From Nissolia schottii (Eukaryota; Streptophyta; Magnoliopsida; Fabales; Fabaceae): DNA of 64,000 bases. The position numbers and the translations under genes were made by a program. The DNA lies in the NCBI GenBank assembly GCA_003254905.1, contig QANU01014370.1, positions 45,256-109,255 of the forward strand. Direction: 5' to 3'. The notes beneath the pieces are model-generated. The model was not told the origin of the DNA and did not search any database. It saw nothing but the letters and a program-made list of their open reading frames with translations. This document shows, in pieces, positions 50,601 to 63,009 of the stretch; position 1 is the stretch's first letter, and every line of letters begins with the position of its first letter.

Positions 50601-51710
50601 AAATGACTCACAAATTTATTGTCTTAAATTTTTATTGGCGTTCGACTCATTTTTACAATTTGTCATTTTGCCCCTTACTTTATATCCATTTTTTAGAAAA
50701 CTAAAAGACTATAAAAAAATACATATAGTTACAAATATATTAATTAGTTATATTAGTTGAGTAATTTGTATTTACTAAAGTGTTTTATACTTTCATTCAA
50801 TCATGTGATGTTATTTAGAAGATTTTTGAAGTAGTAAGGAGAAGACTTAACTAATTTTGCTTATGTGCCAGCACACAGTTTGATGATAGTATAAAATTTT
50901 TTTTACACTGTCAGTTGATACAAATTAATCTCATATTAGTATTAATATTAAAAAAAATTGAAAATATATATATAGCTTGATTGACACAAAAGTGCATGCC
51001 AAGCTATTATTACTAATAAAAAGGTTTAAATTATTTTTTGTCCTTAATTATATCTCCAATTTTGGCTTTAGTCTCTATACTATTTTTTTTTATTTTAGTA
51101 TAGATCCTTATAATTGTACTATACTAAATTCATGGCGCTACCATTAAGTATGAGTCCTTATAGTTTTTAGAAAAATTCTTTTATGCATGTTTCATAAAAG
51201 AAATCATACTATATATGCTCCACACATTAGATGCATAGTATTGATCATCCTTCTCCCTCCAATACTTTTTCTACTTTCAAGAATGAAGCCAAAACACACC
51301 ACGACACAGGGTCTACAAGTTCTAAAACCAAAGGAAACCTCTAAACACACATTAGAGTATTGTGTACCAATGAAAGATGTTCACCAAATTCCTAGAAATG
51401 CATGTTGAAATCACAACAGAAAAATATTAAATTCTCTAAAGTTTCCACGACTCATTTTTTAAAAATAAAGTATATATGATTGGCAGCACTTCTACGAAAA
51501 AAAGGAAGTCATTCCATATGATTCATTCGAACCCTAGCAACCATTGTTATACCTTGTCGACGTGAATTAGATGATGTCATAGTGTGTCACAAGATATATT
51601 TGCATTCGCACACAACACATAGATCGAGCAAATCCAATGCATTCATGTTTCATGTTTTGTGTTATTGTAATGGTGACAACTCTAGTTACCTTAGTTTGTC
51701 TCGTTATTAC
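47640..51710. other. Intergenic between copies B and C
   Basis: No gene is supported. It contains the second copy of the array spacer (47.87-48.23 kb, matching 42.3 and 56.25 kb), the 1.06 kb direct duplication at 49021-51200, and from about 51.31 kb the 3' flank of copy C. Confidence 0.6.
49021..51200. repeat. Direct duplication of about 1.06 kb with an N at the junction
   Basis: Unit 1 (49021-50073) and unit 2 (50142-51200) align throughout with an offset near 1121 and a few percent of differences. The undetermined base is at 50074, directly after unit 1. The 67 bp spacer begins actcgtaaactcgtacg, the wording of the Mutator-like MITE found at 53155-53737. The units are non-coding. Confidence 0.9.
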
Positions 51711-53154
51711 CTTAATCAACGGTTGAATTCGATGAGATACTGGGTTGGGGCCCTGTTGACGACGGCGGGTTGTTGGATTGCAATGTTATTCTCATTTGTA
51801 TGGATGAATGTGTCGTGCCTTGCACGGCCATTCTCGTCGTCAATTTTCAAAGATATTCATTTCTTAATGTCAAGGAAGAAAAGTAAAAAAAATTATAATC
51901 GCCAATGCCAAAAACAATATGTATTTATGTATATCACCATGTACATTCCTGGTTGGTTCTTCCTTTTCAAGCTGGCTAGAAACCTTAAAATGGAAAAAAA
52001 AAAATAATGGTATGGAGAAGAGAAAAAGTTAGAAAATAGCTTAGATGTAGACAACTTATACATACATATTTATTTGTTGATTTCTCTACAAAAATTTGTA
52101 ATTTGGAATGTTGATTTTTTTTAAATATGATGTCATTATTATTTATTTCACACCTACTACGAACTTTATAAAATGAATAATCACAACAAAAGAAAGTACA
52201 TGTTTTTATGTACAACATCTAAAATATATATATTAGTTAATGTTAACTTAGGTGGACTATGAATGCAAATTAACCTTACCTTTGATATTATGATTGAGTT
52301 CTAAAGCCTTTGTTGTAATATTTAAAGTGGACATTGTTTTCACATGCCATCACTCTTATCCCAAATCTTGTTATCAGCTAGTATGAAACTAAAATTTTAT
52401 TTATAGCAAATCTATTTCAATTATAATGGTTTAATAACTCCACCATACGTCTTTTCGCAAGAGTATAATATTGTGAGAAACATAATTCTTTTGAAGCCAA
52501 TGAAGAATATTTATATTTTATGAGATTGAAATGCTTCTAAAAATATATTATTTAGTTTCTACTAAATAATAATACATTTTGAACTCATGGAAGTCATCAA
52601 TCATAAAATAATTACAACATTGATACATAACAATTTAAGAATGTCTAGTTGAAATACTCTTTTACTTAAATAATACTTGAAAAACAAACGTAGTTTTAAA
52701 ATTAAAAAAAAAAATATATATTTGTCATATACCCGGCGAGTTTTTCCTTGTTGCGGTTAGATTGGATGACCCCGCACCAAGATAAGAACTTCCATCACTT
52801 GTTCAAATTGTACATAATTCTTGTATATACACATGAATTAAAGATAATGGACACCATTGTAAAAAAAGAGTCTAAAATATATAAATATGAACACTCGTGC
52901 TAATTAATTACCCCATATAGCCATTGCTGGGATTAGTGGACCCTTGTAGATATAAATAATACATTTGTGGTGCACCAACTGTAACCCTACTATGTATATG
53001 ACCATACTAAATCACAATTCACATACAATGATAAATTAAAATTGTAGTTAACACCTTATTGAATAAATTAGGTGGGAAAAGGGGGGAAATAGTAATTTTT
53101 CCCCCAGTTCAAGATACACAAGAATGTGTTATAGTTGTTTTGCAAGGATGTATG

Positions 53155-53737
53155 CAAGGTTGTCAAACTCGAGATCTTAAGTAAACTCGTGGAGTCTCAA
53201 CAAATTCGAATCGTAAACTCAACTCGTAAACTCGTATGAGTTTACATACGTAAAAAATTTGTTATAAAAAATATAATTAGGAACTAAACTTAATTAAATA
53301 TTATATTTATAATTGAAATTGAATAATGTTAACTTTAAATTAAATTAGTAAAAGATTTATCATAAAATATACCTTAATGCATGACACTTAGTGGTTATAT
53401 CATACTTTATTCAGTATCTGTATTATTTTATAATTCAATAAAACATAGCTCAATTATGATAAATATATGAAATTAACTAAATAAACTCAATATACATTAT
53501 CTAATATAAACAAAGTTAGGTAAGTATCTAACAAAGTTACAAAATTTATACATTTTGAGGTAAATTCGTAAACTCGTGGGTAGATTTTAACTTGTAAACT
53601 CGCTAGTAGAATTGAGAATTTAGTTAAACTCGTACGAGTTTACCAAAAAAGAGTTTACATAAGTGTTAATTCATTTTGTATAGTAAACTCGTAAATTCGT
53701 AAGAGTTTACGAGTTAACTCGAGAGTTTAACAACCAT
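53155..53737. mobile_element. Mutator-like MITE, 583 bp, with 9 bp target duplication
   Basis: The flanks are perfect 9 bp repeats, ggatgtatg at 53146-53154 and 53738-53746. The ends are inverted: GGTTGTCAAACTC on the left and GGTTGTTAAACTC in reverse on the right. Next to them are aaactcgt and gagtttac motifs that recur inside. The equivalent intron position in copy A (about 434-443) has one uninterrupted ggatatatg, which is the empty site. 9 bp target duplications are typical of Mutator-type elements. Confidence 0.85.
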
Positions 53738-53921
53738 GGATGTATGTCATTTTCATACTTACCACTGTGTGACTGTTGAGTTCTTGTCGCATGAACAATT
53801 GAAGAACGTTCCAAGTAAATTGTGGTCAAGTTTGTGATTTGGTTGTAAGTGCTACCCAAATTATTCAACATGTTGTTTGCAATTGGCGTAGTAAAAGATA
53901 ATGATCCTCCATAGTCATTGT

Positions 53922-54133
53922 TAGAGATGTCAAAATGAGTTGAACCCGATGGGGCTAGCTTGAATGGGCCGAAAATATAAGCAAGTTGGACTGAAGAAAT
54001 ATGAAGAAAAAAATTTGAGCTAGATTGACGTAATTCAACCCGAATTGGCCTGGCCCAAATTGGTCCAACATGCTTTAGGTCAGGTCAACCGAATAGCCTG
54101 AACACCCCTTTTAATATATAATAATAATTAATA

Positions 54134-54199
<66 letters not shown>

Positions 54200-54926
54200 G
54201 TGTACTATTTTTTTTGGACCTAACATGTACACTTGTTTAATAAGTTTAAATATTAATGAGCCCTCTGAAATGGAGGATATTAATAAAAAGATAAGCGAGA
54301 TGAAAATGTTAGTGAACATAGGGGAGGTTCACGGCTATTGAGTTTTTGAAGCAATGTACCTGACACCTTAGGCTAGAACATTTACATTCAAGTAAATTTT
54401 ACTCTTGTGGATTTAGTCCATTTAATTTCAAGTGCTTGACCCCTAATGCCAATGATTTGTGCTTTTTATTGAATGCCAAACAAAAGTGTTATATATTGCT
54501 ACGTAACTTATGTAACCAAAAGATAGTTACAAAGGCTTTGTAAATAGCTCAAGTATGTTGTACCTGATTTATTAAATTGAATCTAAAATACATTTCCATA
54601 TTTTTCTTTGTTATATAATCATATTCAAAAATTTGAGACGCGAGGATTAATCCGAATCAACTTGAAATTAAGTCCAAATAATCTCAACATTAAATAGACT
54701 AGTTATTTTATTTTTAGTCAATAAAATTTAATTATATATTATTACCAAACTTTGCCAACTTTAAATTAGTGTGTGTATTAAAAAAAATTAAATTGACAAA
54801 ATATTAGCCCATGGGCCCACCCAAAAAATGGTCTGAATAAAAATGAGCTAACATTTTACAAGCCCAAAAATAACATAACTCAAAATAGCCTAGCCCAATG
54901 CGACCCAACCCGCTTTAAAACCTCTA
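53922..54926. mobile_element. hAT-like nonautonomous element inside exon 3 of copy C
   Basis: The ends are TAGAGATGTCAAAATG on the left and, in reverse, TAGAGGTTTTAAAGCGGG on the right. They are flanked by gtcattgt and gttgttgt, an imperfect 8 bp target duplication. Copy B has a single continuous exon at the matching place (cgttgttgagtaaaaatgg at about 45604). Internal phrases rich in cccaa/ttggg resemble known plant hAT MITEs. There is no transposase. Confidence 0.75.
54133..54199. repeat. (ATT)n microsatellite
   Basis: About 20 trinucleotide units inside the hAT-like element. A much shorter remnant (about 56646-56670) lies at the start of the duplicated copy. Confidence 0.95.
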
Positions 54927-57900
54927 GTTGTTGTGTAAAAATGGAAGAATAGCATAAGATGCATGTACATTGTTGTGTGCAAATTATGGAGTATTTGTAA
55001 TTGGACCTCCATCGTTTCTTCTCATTGTCACATTTCTGAATTTGAGTTTAATTTCGCTTGATCATTTTATTTATAACTAATTCAATTGCAATCTCATTTT
55101 TTTTTCCATGATACACCATTATTTTTTCATAGAAAAATGTTGTTCAACAACCAAAAATGTAAAATCCCTGTAATAGTACTAGTTGTATAAACTCTAAAGT
55201 AGCTAGAAGTTACTAAGCCATATCTTGATTAGAGCCTTACCATGTTCAAATGGTTGTAATTTACTTTTTCTTAGTTCAGGATTGGGTGGCCTAACTTGTA
55301 CCTATATGTTTCAATTGAATATACATTTGAACAAGTGGCATTATATAATACCGTATACAGTTAACTTTAAGGGTGAATTGCAAAAAGCACCCTTGAGGTT
55401 AGTTAAAATTTCACTTCACCCCCAATTTTTTATTATGACTAATAACTAATAATTTGTTAATTTTCTGTTTATATTTCATGTATTTTTTGTTTTCAAAAGT
55501 TTGTAGAAAAAATTTGTAGAAAAAATAGTGAAAAGAATAAAATAATGTTTCTTGTTTCAGGAGTATGTGAAGTAAATAATGAATATAAAAAATAAAAAAC
55601 AAGAAACAAGATTTCATTGTTTTCACTAACCAAACAGAAGAGAAATGAAAACAAAAACTTAACTCATCATTGATGATCAATCGTAAAGAAAACTAGGGAG
55701 AAGTGAAATTTTTAACATAGTTTGAAGTGAAGTGCCATTTTGACAAATCTTAAGGATCGTCTGTGCAGTTTACCCTAACTTTAATTATATCCTTAAAATA
55801 CAATTTTGTATAGATTGTTTACCTCGTAGAAGTTGGTGGTGTAGGGAGAGTAGAGAGTAGATAGTAGAGAGAGAAACGTACTGTTTTGAGGCAAAACTAT
55901 GATGCAGAAAGAGAGATTTGGTTTTTCCTTTTCACTGTATTGTGTTTGATACATGTACAAATCAAATCTTATATATTTTTCAGGCAGACACTCCCTGGAT
56001 ATTGCTAATTTTTCAATGTTTGAACTGCTAATAGAATACTTTATATTTTATTCTTTGTGCCAATTAATGATTAAATATTGTCAAACATTTTTAGTGTCCT
56101 TTGGACTCGTAAATGCTTAATTTTTTTATAGGATGTAAATGCCTAGAAATGATTTTACATAAATTGATTTTTTATTTTTATAGACTTATTTTCCCTCTGC
56201 TTGATAGTTATAATGAAAATTTTAAAAATAAAATCATTAATTATAAGTAAAGGTATTAATTTTGGTCAAGCTCATTCTTACAATACTTGTTCGTTCAATA
56301 TCTAGTAATTCTTGATAAATGAGACGAAAGTCAGTGGACCCATTTTCGATTGAACTAACTTAGGCTAGTGTGACTAAATATATTACAATAGAGTAAAACT
56401 GTCAAAATGGGATGAGTCAGATGACCGATCTGAATAGTAAAGAAAATGGATAAGTAAGAGCAAAAGAAACAAGAGTTAAAACGTAACAAATTGGTTTGAT
56501 TTGGCTCGGCTGAATAGAGCCAACCCAATTCAGCCCCGCTAACACATATTTTGTAAAACAAATTAACACTTTTTTTTGTAAAACATAAACATTAATACCA
56601 ACCTTTATTTGGTTGGAGTGATTTCATGCTCTACCTCTTTACCTGATAATAATAATAATTATTATTATTTTTATTATGGACCTGACATATGCCCTTGTTT
56701 AATAAGTTTATATATTAATTAGGCCTCTGATATAGGAGATTTTAATAAAGAGATAAACAAGTTGGAAATGTTAGTCAACACAGGGAAGGCTCACAGCTAC
56801 TAAGTTTTTGAAACAATGTACCTTATGCTTTAGGCTAGAACAACTAAATTCGAGTAAATTTTACTCTTGTGGATTTAGTCCATTTAATTTCAAGTGGTAG
56901 GTTCCTAATGCCAATGGTGTGTGCTTTTTATTGAATACCAAACAAAATTGTTATATCTTGTTCTTATGTAACTTACGTAACCAAAAGATATTTACAAAGC
57001 CTTTTTGCAAATAGCTCAAGTATGTTGTACTTAATTGATTAATCTGAATCTAAAATACATTTCCATAATTTTCTTTGTTAATTATATAGTCATATTCAAA
57101 CATTTGAGATTTGATGATTAATCCAAATCAACTCAAAATTAAGCCAAAATAATCTTAACATTAAATAGACTAGTTATTTTAATTTTAGTCAATAAAATTT
57201 AATTAAACATTATAACCAAACTTTACCAATCTTAAATTCGTGTTTGTGTGTGTCTATGTGTGTGTGTATAAATTAAGTTGGCAAAATATTGGCACCTGGG
57301 CCAGCCCAAAAATGACCCGAATAAAAAGGGATTAACATTTTACAAACTCAAAAATAACATAACCCAAAATGGCCGTGCCCAATGTAGCCCATCCCGTTCC
57401 GACAACTCTAGTTGTTGGGTAAAAATGGAAGAATAGCAGAAGATGCATGTGCATTGTTGTGTGCAAATTATGGAGTATTTGTAATTGGACCTCCATCGTC
57501 TCTTCTCATTGTCACATTTCTGAATTTGAGTTTAATTTCACTTGATCATTTTATTTATAACTAATTCAGTTGCAATCTCATTTTGTTCCATGATACACCA
57601 TTATTTTTGTCACAGAAAAATGTTGTTCAACAATCAAAAATGTAAAATCCCTGTAATTGTACTAGTAGTATAAGCTCTAAAGAAGCTAGAACTTACTGAG
57701 CCATATCTTCATCAGAGCCATACCATGTTGAAATAGTTGTAATGTACTTTTTCTTAGCTCGGGATTGGGTGGCCTAACTAGTACCTATATGTTTCAATTG
57801 AATATACATTTGAACAAGTGACATTATATGATACTATCTACTGTTAATTTTAAGGGTGAATTGCCCAAACCACCTTCTGAGGAAATAGTGAAAAGAATAA

Positions 57901-58189
57901 AATAATGTTTCTTATTTTAGGATTTTGTGAAGAAAAATAATGAATACAGAAAATAAAAAAAAGATACAAGATTTTATTATTTTCACTAACTAAACAGAAA
58001 AGAAATTAAAACAAAAATTTAACTCATCATTGATGATCATTCATAAAGAAAACTAGGGAGAAGTGCAATTTTACACATTTTAAAGTAAAATGCAATTTTG
58101 ACAAATCTCAAAGATAATTTGTGCAATTTACTCTAACTTTAATTATATCCTTAAAATACAATTTTGTAGAGATTTTTTACCTTGTAGAA
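54216..58189. repeat. 1.6 kb direct duplication (54216-55830 and 56678-58189)
   Basis: Both units begin ggacct(a/g)acat and end near gattgtttacc/gattttttacc. They contain the right two thirds of the hAT-like element, the broken exon 3 of copy C with the same TAA, and upstream sequence. The second unit lacks about 110 bp around 55.4-55.5 kb. The space between the units carries the third copy of the array spacer (56.24-56.56 kb). Confidence 0.85.
57412..57545 (-). pseudogene. Copy D: exon 3 fragment of the array gene
   Basis: A second copy of the beginning of the copy C exon 3, brought here by the 1.6 kb duplication, with the same in-frame TAA (57468-57470) and ending at the right terminus of the hAT-like element. 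No other exons accompany it. Confidence 0.75.
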
Positions 58190-59595
58190 TCAAACCAAAC
58201 AGTTTTTTATTTTTTGAATCACGCTTCAATGGAATCACTCCCTACCCAAAAACTCTGCAAGAAGATTATCAGTCACACCTATATAACCTCTAAAACCAAG
58301 AATCTAGGCCCCATTATCATTTCGAAGAATACCACCAAATTAAGTACTTAGATTTTAGGTTAAAAAATTATAAATTTAAAAATCAAACATATAATCAATA
58401 TGGTTCAATTTTGACTTGAAGTGGTCTAATTATCCAAACCAATTCAAATCAATTTTTTTTATTTAATTTGAATTCTTTCGTTTTAACTCAATCCAATTCA
58501 ATAAACACCCCCAAATGAATCCTCACATTCACTTTTTACCCTTTTTGCTATCGTGTAGAAAGGAATTAATGTGATAATCCACTAGTCATTGCTTTTTTTC
58601 TTTTGGTGTCTCCCGGTCATGCATTAAAAGACAATATTAAAACATCCAAATCCTTTTGGTGAGGAAAACATCCAAACCCTAAAGGAGGGAATTGGAATCA
58701 ATTATGTAAAAAGCAATAAACAGAAGAAAAATAAGGTGATAGTTTTGTACTTTAAAATTGAAAACAAGAAATGAAAATATTTTTCCTTTCTAAAACCAAA
58801 CAGAACCTTAATTATCTTGTTTCAAGTAGGTTAATTAAATGCTAAAAATGTGCTTTGTAGCAGTCACAACACCAAAGGTAGGCCTAGTTTACATAACACT
58901 ATGGAGAAAAGATAAAGATGATTGTGACTTATGTTTAAAGTCTGTATCTAACGCCACAACATATCTACTGTTCTTTTCTACTGCTCTACCACTACACTGT
59001 ACTTTTTTTTTTTTNTTTTTTTTTTGTCTCTCAAGGTATCTTCAGGCAAGAAGCAATGATTAATCTATTCGTATACCATAGACTTATTTAAAGGATAAAC
59101 ATTGACCACAAATTTTAAAGCTACTTTATGCTCAAGGCCTGCCTTTGAGCAGATACCACCACAAAACTTGGTTAAGGAAGGAAATGGGCCTTACCACCTC
59201 ACCTCAGCCCGTAGTTATCAGATACCACTACAATGGTTCTCAGTTACCACTACACTACTCTGTTATGACTTATTAGGTCCACTTCAGATAACAGGCTTTA
59301 ATATTAGTAGTAACTGGCACTCTAATCCAATGGCATATATATTCTGTACTGCAAGGTTTGAAGGGGCTCATCTATTCACCTAGTTAATTTTCACTACCAT
59401 AACCACACACTAAATCTGAGAAGAACAAGAAAGGCCCTTTATAAAGACAAGTCATTTTTAACAATGATATCAATAGCAATGATATCAATTGAATATGCAA
59501 TCTAGAGTTTGCTATATATCCATTTTCCACCAGGCAAAAGGAAATTATTGGCGTTATTATTAAGAAGAGGAGAGCAAATCAAATAAAACAAGCTA
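58190..59595. other. Intergenic, includes segment X2
   Basis: No gene is supported. 58348-59307 is the partner of 37968-38917, with an extra stretch of about 270 bp after the poly-T run that contains the undetermined base at 59015. Confidence 0.6.
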
Positions 59596-62500
59596 TTATT
59601 GATCTACAACATCTGCTGTAATGTCTATCCCCATCAACGAAAGCTCTTCCCGCAGCAAATCAACATTCTTGAAACATACACCTCGGATGCCAACCTCAAT
59701 TGCCGCCTCCACATTTTTCGACCTGAGAGAATAACCGTATAAATTATGCACAATTTCAACATAAATTAGTTTAACGACTTAGCACGTCAGCAAAAGTGGT
59801 TAACTCTCACACGGGGTTATTAAAATCGAGATCTTATGTACGATCAGAAGAGTAAAATAAAATGTAAAAACATGAAATCATAACACAATGAAATCATAAC
59901 ACAATTTAAATCGTAAGATCATTAAATCCAACTAATAATAGTGAGAACGGCTATCCTCTTCAAAATCATAAGATCACAAGATTTTAAGATTTAAATCAAG
60001 ATCTTAACAACCTTGCTCACACCCACTACCTTGAAAGGAAATTAGTTTTGCTAATGTGACAGCACATGATTGGAATGACGGTGGAAAGCATTTTTAAACT
60101 GATAGCACATAGAAATCAAACACTCTTTGTCTATATATATACATAAACTTCTATGATCTATACATATAAACATATAAATTCTACGAAAATTAAATTAAAA
60201 ATGAGGATTGTGGTAGGGAGAAAAAGAAATATGCTGCGATCACAAAATTCTCAAGATGCAAGTACATACATATATACATGCATACACAAGTTTATATCTA
60301 TTTATTGTAGATAAATGATAAGCGACATTGTGGTTTGATTTTAATTACTGATATATAGTGTACAAGATGATTGCCAACCTGTCATCTACGAAAATACAAT
60401 TCGTTGGATCAACTTTAAGATGCCTCACAACTTCGGTGTAGAATTCGGTTTCAGGCTTCCTCATTCCTGAAACACACAGATAAATGGATCTATACTAAAA
60501 AAGGTTTGCATAGAAGGACAGTTTGACTTTATGCTTTAATCAAATCAAACAACAAAGCTCAACTAGGAGACACTAGAATCACATGACTATTTTGTCTCAA
60601 TAGAATCTAGATGACTATCAAATAAAAAGATGATCAAAATAGATAGATAGAAAAGAGCCTAACAAATGGCAGGTAGATTATGTATTATACCATGCATACA
60701 TGAACAAAAGGTCCAAGACAAATATTTCGATAGCTTTAACTTGTCTTCGATCAACTGGTACCTACAGTACAACAAATTTCTGTCGAAACGCCACGAAAAG
60801 CAGAAAAGAAAATCACAACAGAAGAACAATTTTGTCTTACCATACAGGGTAGTTGGTAAAAGCATGCATCTCATAGTTATTTTGCTTTAAGGAAAGAAGC
60901 AATTGTTCAATGCCCTCAATGTATGAATATCCACTTCTCATACAATTCTTAAGGCCTGTCATAGAAATCCACAAACACATCGATGGCTTTATAGAAACAG
61001 AAGGGGGCTTGGAGAACAAGAATGATATATTGAGTTATTGATACATTCAGCATACTTTAGGAGTGCTCTTACTGGATTTCAATGTTGACACCCAAAATAT
61101 AGAGCAATCTCCTAGCACATAAAAAAGTTAACATGGTACAGGACAAAGGAACTAGTACTGTTGTTCACTCCATTAAATGCAGTGATCTAAAGCAGTATCA
61201 ACAGCACCACCCAAAATATAATTATCGTTGAGCCTATGTATTGTTGCATCAAGACAATTTCACACCTTTTAAGATTAACTACTCAGTCACCACCTTGAGC
61301 ATTCTAGAAGAAACAATTGCCATAACTTCCAGAAGGACCAGAACAATATTTTTTGGCAAAAGTCACTGGAAAGCAATGTCCTGGAGTTTACTTAAGACTC
61401 CAGAACACATGGAAGAGTTGTAGCCAATTTGTAACTTATCTGATTCTGCTTGATGATTTTACTAAAGCCTCACACATGCACATTGCAATAAATGATATTC
61501 TTGATGTATTAAATCAATTAGTAATCTAAAGTATGATAGATCTATATCTGTTTAGTTTACCACATGCATGATTTATACTAAGTGATTTACCTCTATCAAT
61601 AAAATCTTAGACCAACCTTCTAAGTCAAAATCCCTTCCATCCTTAAAAAACTTTCTTGCTAGCTCCATCTGGAAGAAAAGGAGACAGATTGATAAGAATT
61701 AATAAATGTGTTGTGGAACTAGAAATTACCAAACCATTCTGTGCTAAAAATGTAAGAAATTAGGCAGCAATTTGTGAAAACCACAGATCTCCAACCCCAA
61801 ATTTTTTTAAAAAAGAGAACGAAAATGTACGCAGAAATGAGTTCCAAAGAGAAAAAAGAAGCAGGGCTCCAGTTGAACTAGAAATATCCCAAACCAATAA
61901 ACAAAACATAATACAAGCAATAAGCATACGGTTAAATGGAGAATGCAAAACTAGCTCTTATGTTATGGGGAACAAAAGGAGTCGTGCTACTTTCGACATT
62001 AAAATGTAAAAGCCATTCTTCGGATTCGGACAGAGGCTGAGATAAACAGAAATACCAACTTCCAAGCACACAAATCAGAGCAAACTTGTTTAGGAATTCA
62101 GCAAGAAGAGGCATGAATTGGAAGCACAGGCATCCTGATTCACGATCCAAACAGAACTCGGATCCTCTCGTGTAATAAAACCATCGCAACAGACCAAGTT
62201 TTACTGCAAAGGAACTCACCATGATGGAATATAAAGTCTAGTTCAACTAGTCATGTCCAAGGTTACTTGTATCTCCATCTCTCTAACACAACACTCTACT
62301 GCCATTCAATTCAACAACTAGCATGTTTGGCTTTCAGGTGCGAACAACTAAAATCAATTATGGCCTTCACTCTCACTTCTAGAGCTCTAGATCCTTAGAA
62401 ATGACCCTTTACCAAGAAATGGCTTCTAATATGTTGAAAGAGTAAATAAGCATATTCAACATATAATTGAAAGATTTGAACAACCCCCAAATGCCCCATA

Positions 62501-63003
62501 TGCAATTCAGCTCAAGAAAAAACAAAAAAGTTCAAATCTTGGGAACATCCCAAATCCAACATAAAAGCTATGGGCTCAAATTCCAAACACTATCATCAAT
62601 TTTAGTTCAAAGTTTCGAGCTTTTGCATTAACATGAAAAAGGGGTCCATGGTTTATACCTCATCAATGAGCCCCTTTTCAAACTCAACCCAAGCTGTTGG
62701 GTGCTTGCAATCAATGAGTTCCTTCAGGGACATTCCGAAGAAGGAAGGGATATCCTCGTAGAAAGGGTCACGGACAAGGGTGTCCATGATGTCGAACAAA
62801 AGAACAGGAACCTTCTTCCTCTTGTTGTTGTTGTTGGATATTGGCAATGCCATGTTTGTGACTGAGAGTGAGGAAAAAGGTTTCAATCTGAAATTGAAGT
62901 TGAAATGTGGTGTTGTTATTGGTCTTATGGTTCTAAGTCTAGTTGTTGTGTGGAATTGGAACAAAGAGATTGAGATTGAGGTAGAGTATGCTCCTACTCC
63001 CAT
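59596..63003 (-). CDS. FHY1: HAD-superfamily phosphatase, plastid FMN hydrolase 1 type
   Basis: Six exons: 62659-63003, 61617-61668, 60841-60955, 60691-60761, 60379-60466 and 59596-59722, with phases consistent, giving 265 residues. Residues 1-50 are basic, Ser/Thr-rich and acid-free, a plastid transit peptide; an internal Met at 51 (MALP) could start a shorter form. HAD motifs: I, DIMDT at 71-75 (nucleophile D71, acid/base D74); II, T166 in FTNYP; III, K198 in RKP; IV, DDR at 222-224. The blocks RDPFY, FEKGLIDE, DGRDFDLEG, CMRSGYSY and EDKLKLS match what I remember of Arabidopsis AtcpFHy1 (At1g79790), which dephosphorylates FMN to riboflavin in plastids. Introns at 61.7-62.6 and 61.0-61.6 kb are otherwise featureless. 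Confidence 0.9.
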
Positions 63004-63009
63004 TTTTCT

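Larger units (their letters stand above)
51712..55035 (-). pseudogene. Copy C: broken paralog of copy B
   Basis: Parts equivalent to exons 3, 4, 5, 7 (end only) and 8 of copy B can be aligned. The exon 3 part starts at 55035 and reads the same opening (NVTMRR), but meets an in-frame TAA at 54984-54986. It is then interrupted by a 1 kb hAT-like element (53922-54926) before its remainder resumes at 53757-53921. The exon 3/4 intron carries a Mutator-like MITE. The exon 4 equivalent (about 52917-53010) is still open. At exon 8 (51712 to about 51840) the aligned acceptor AG reads AC and the LxLxL motif is lost. No equivalents of exons 1, 2 or 6 are found. Related promoter-like sequence remains at 55.85-56.03 kb. 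Confidence 0.75.

Noticed and set aside
51582..52007. Plus-strand ORF of 141 codons
   Set aside because: It runs antisense across the decayed last exons of copy C and has no recognisable content.
54128..54319. Minus-strand ORF with a long poly-Ile run
   Set aside because: It is the translation of the (ATT)n microsatellite.
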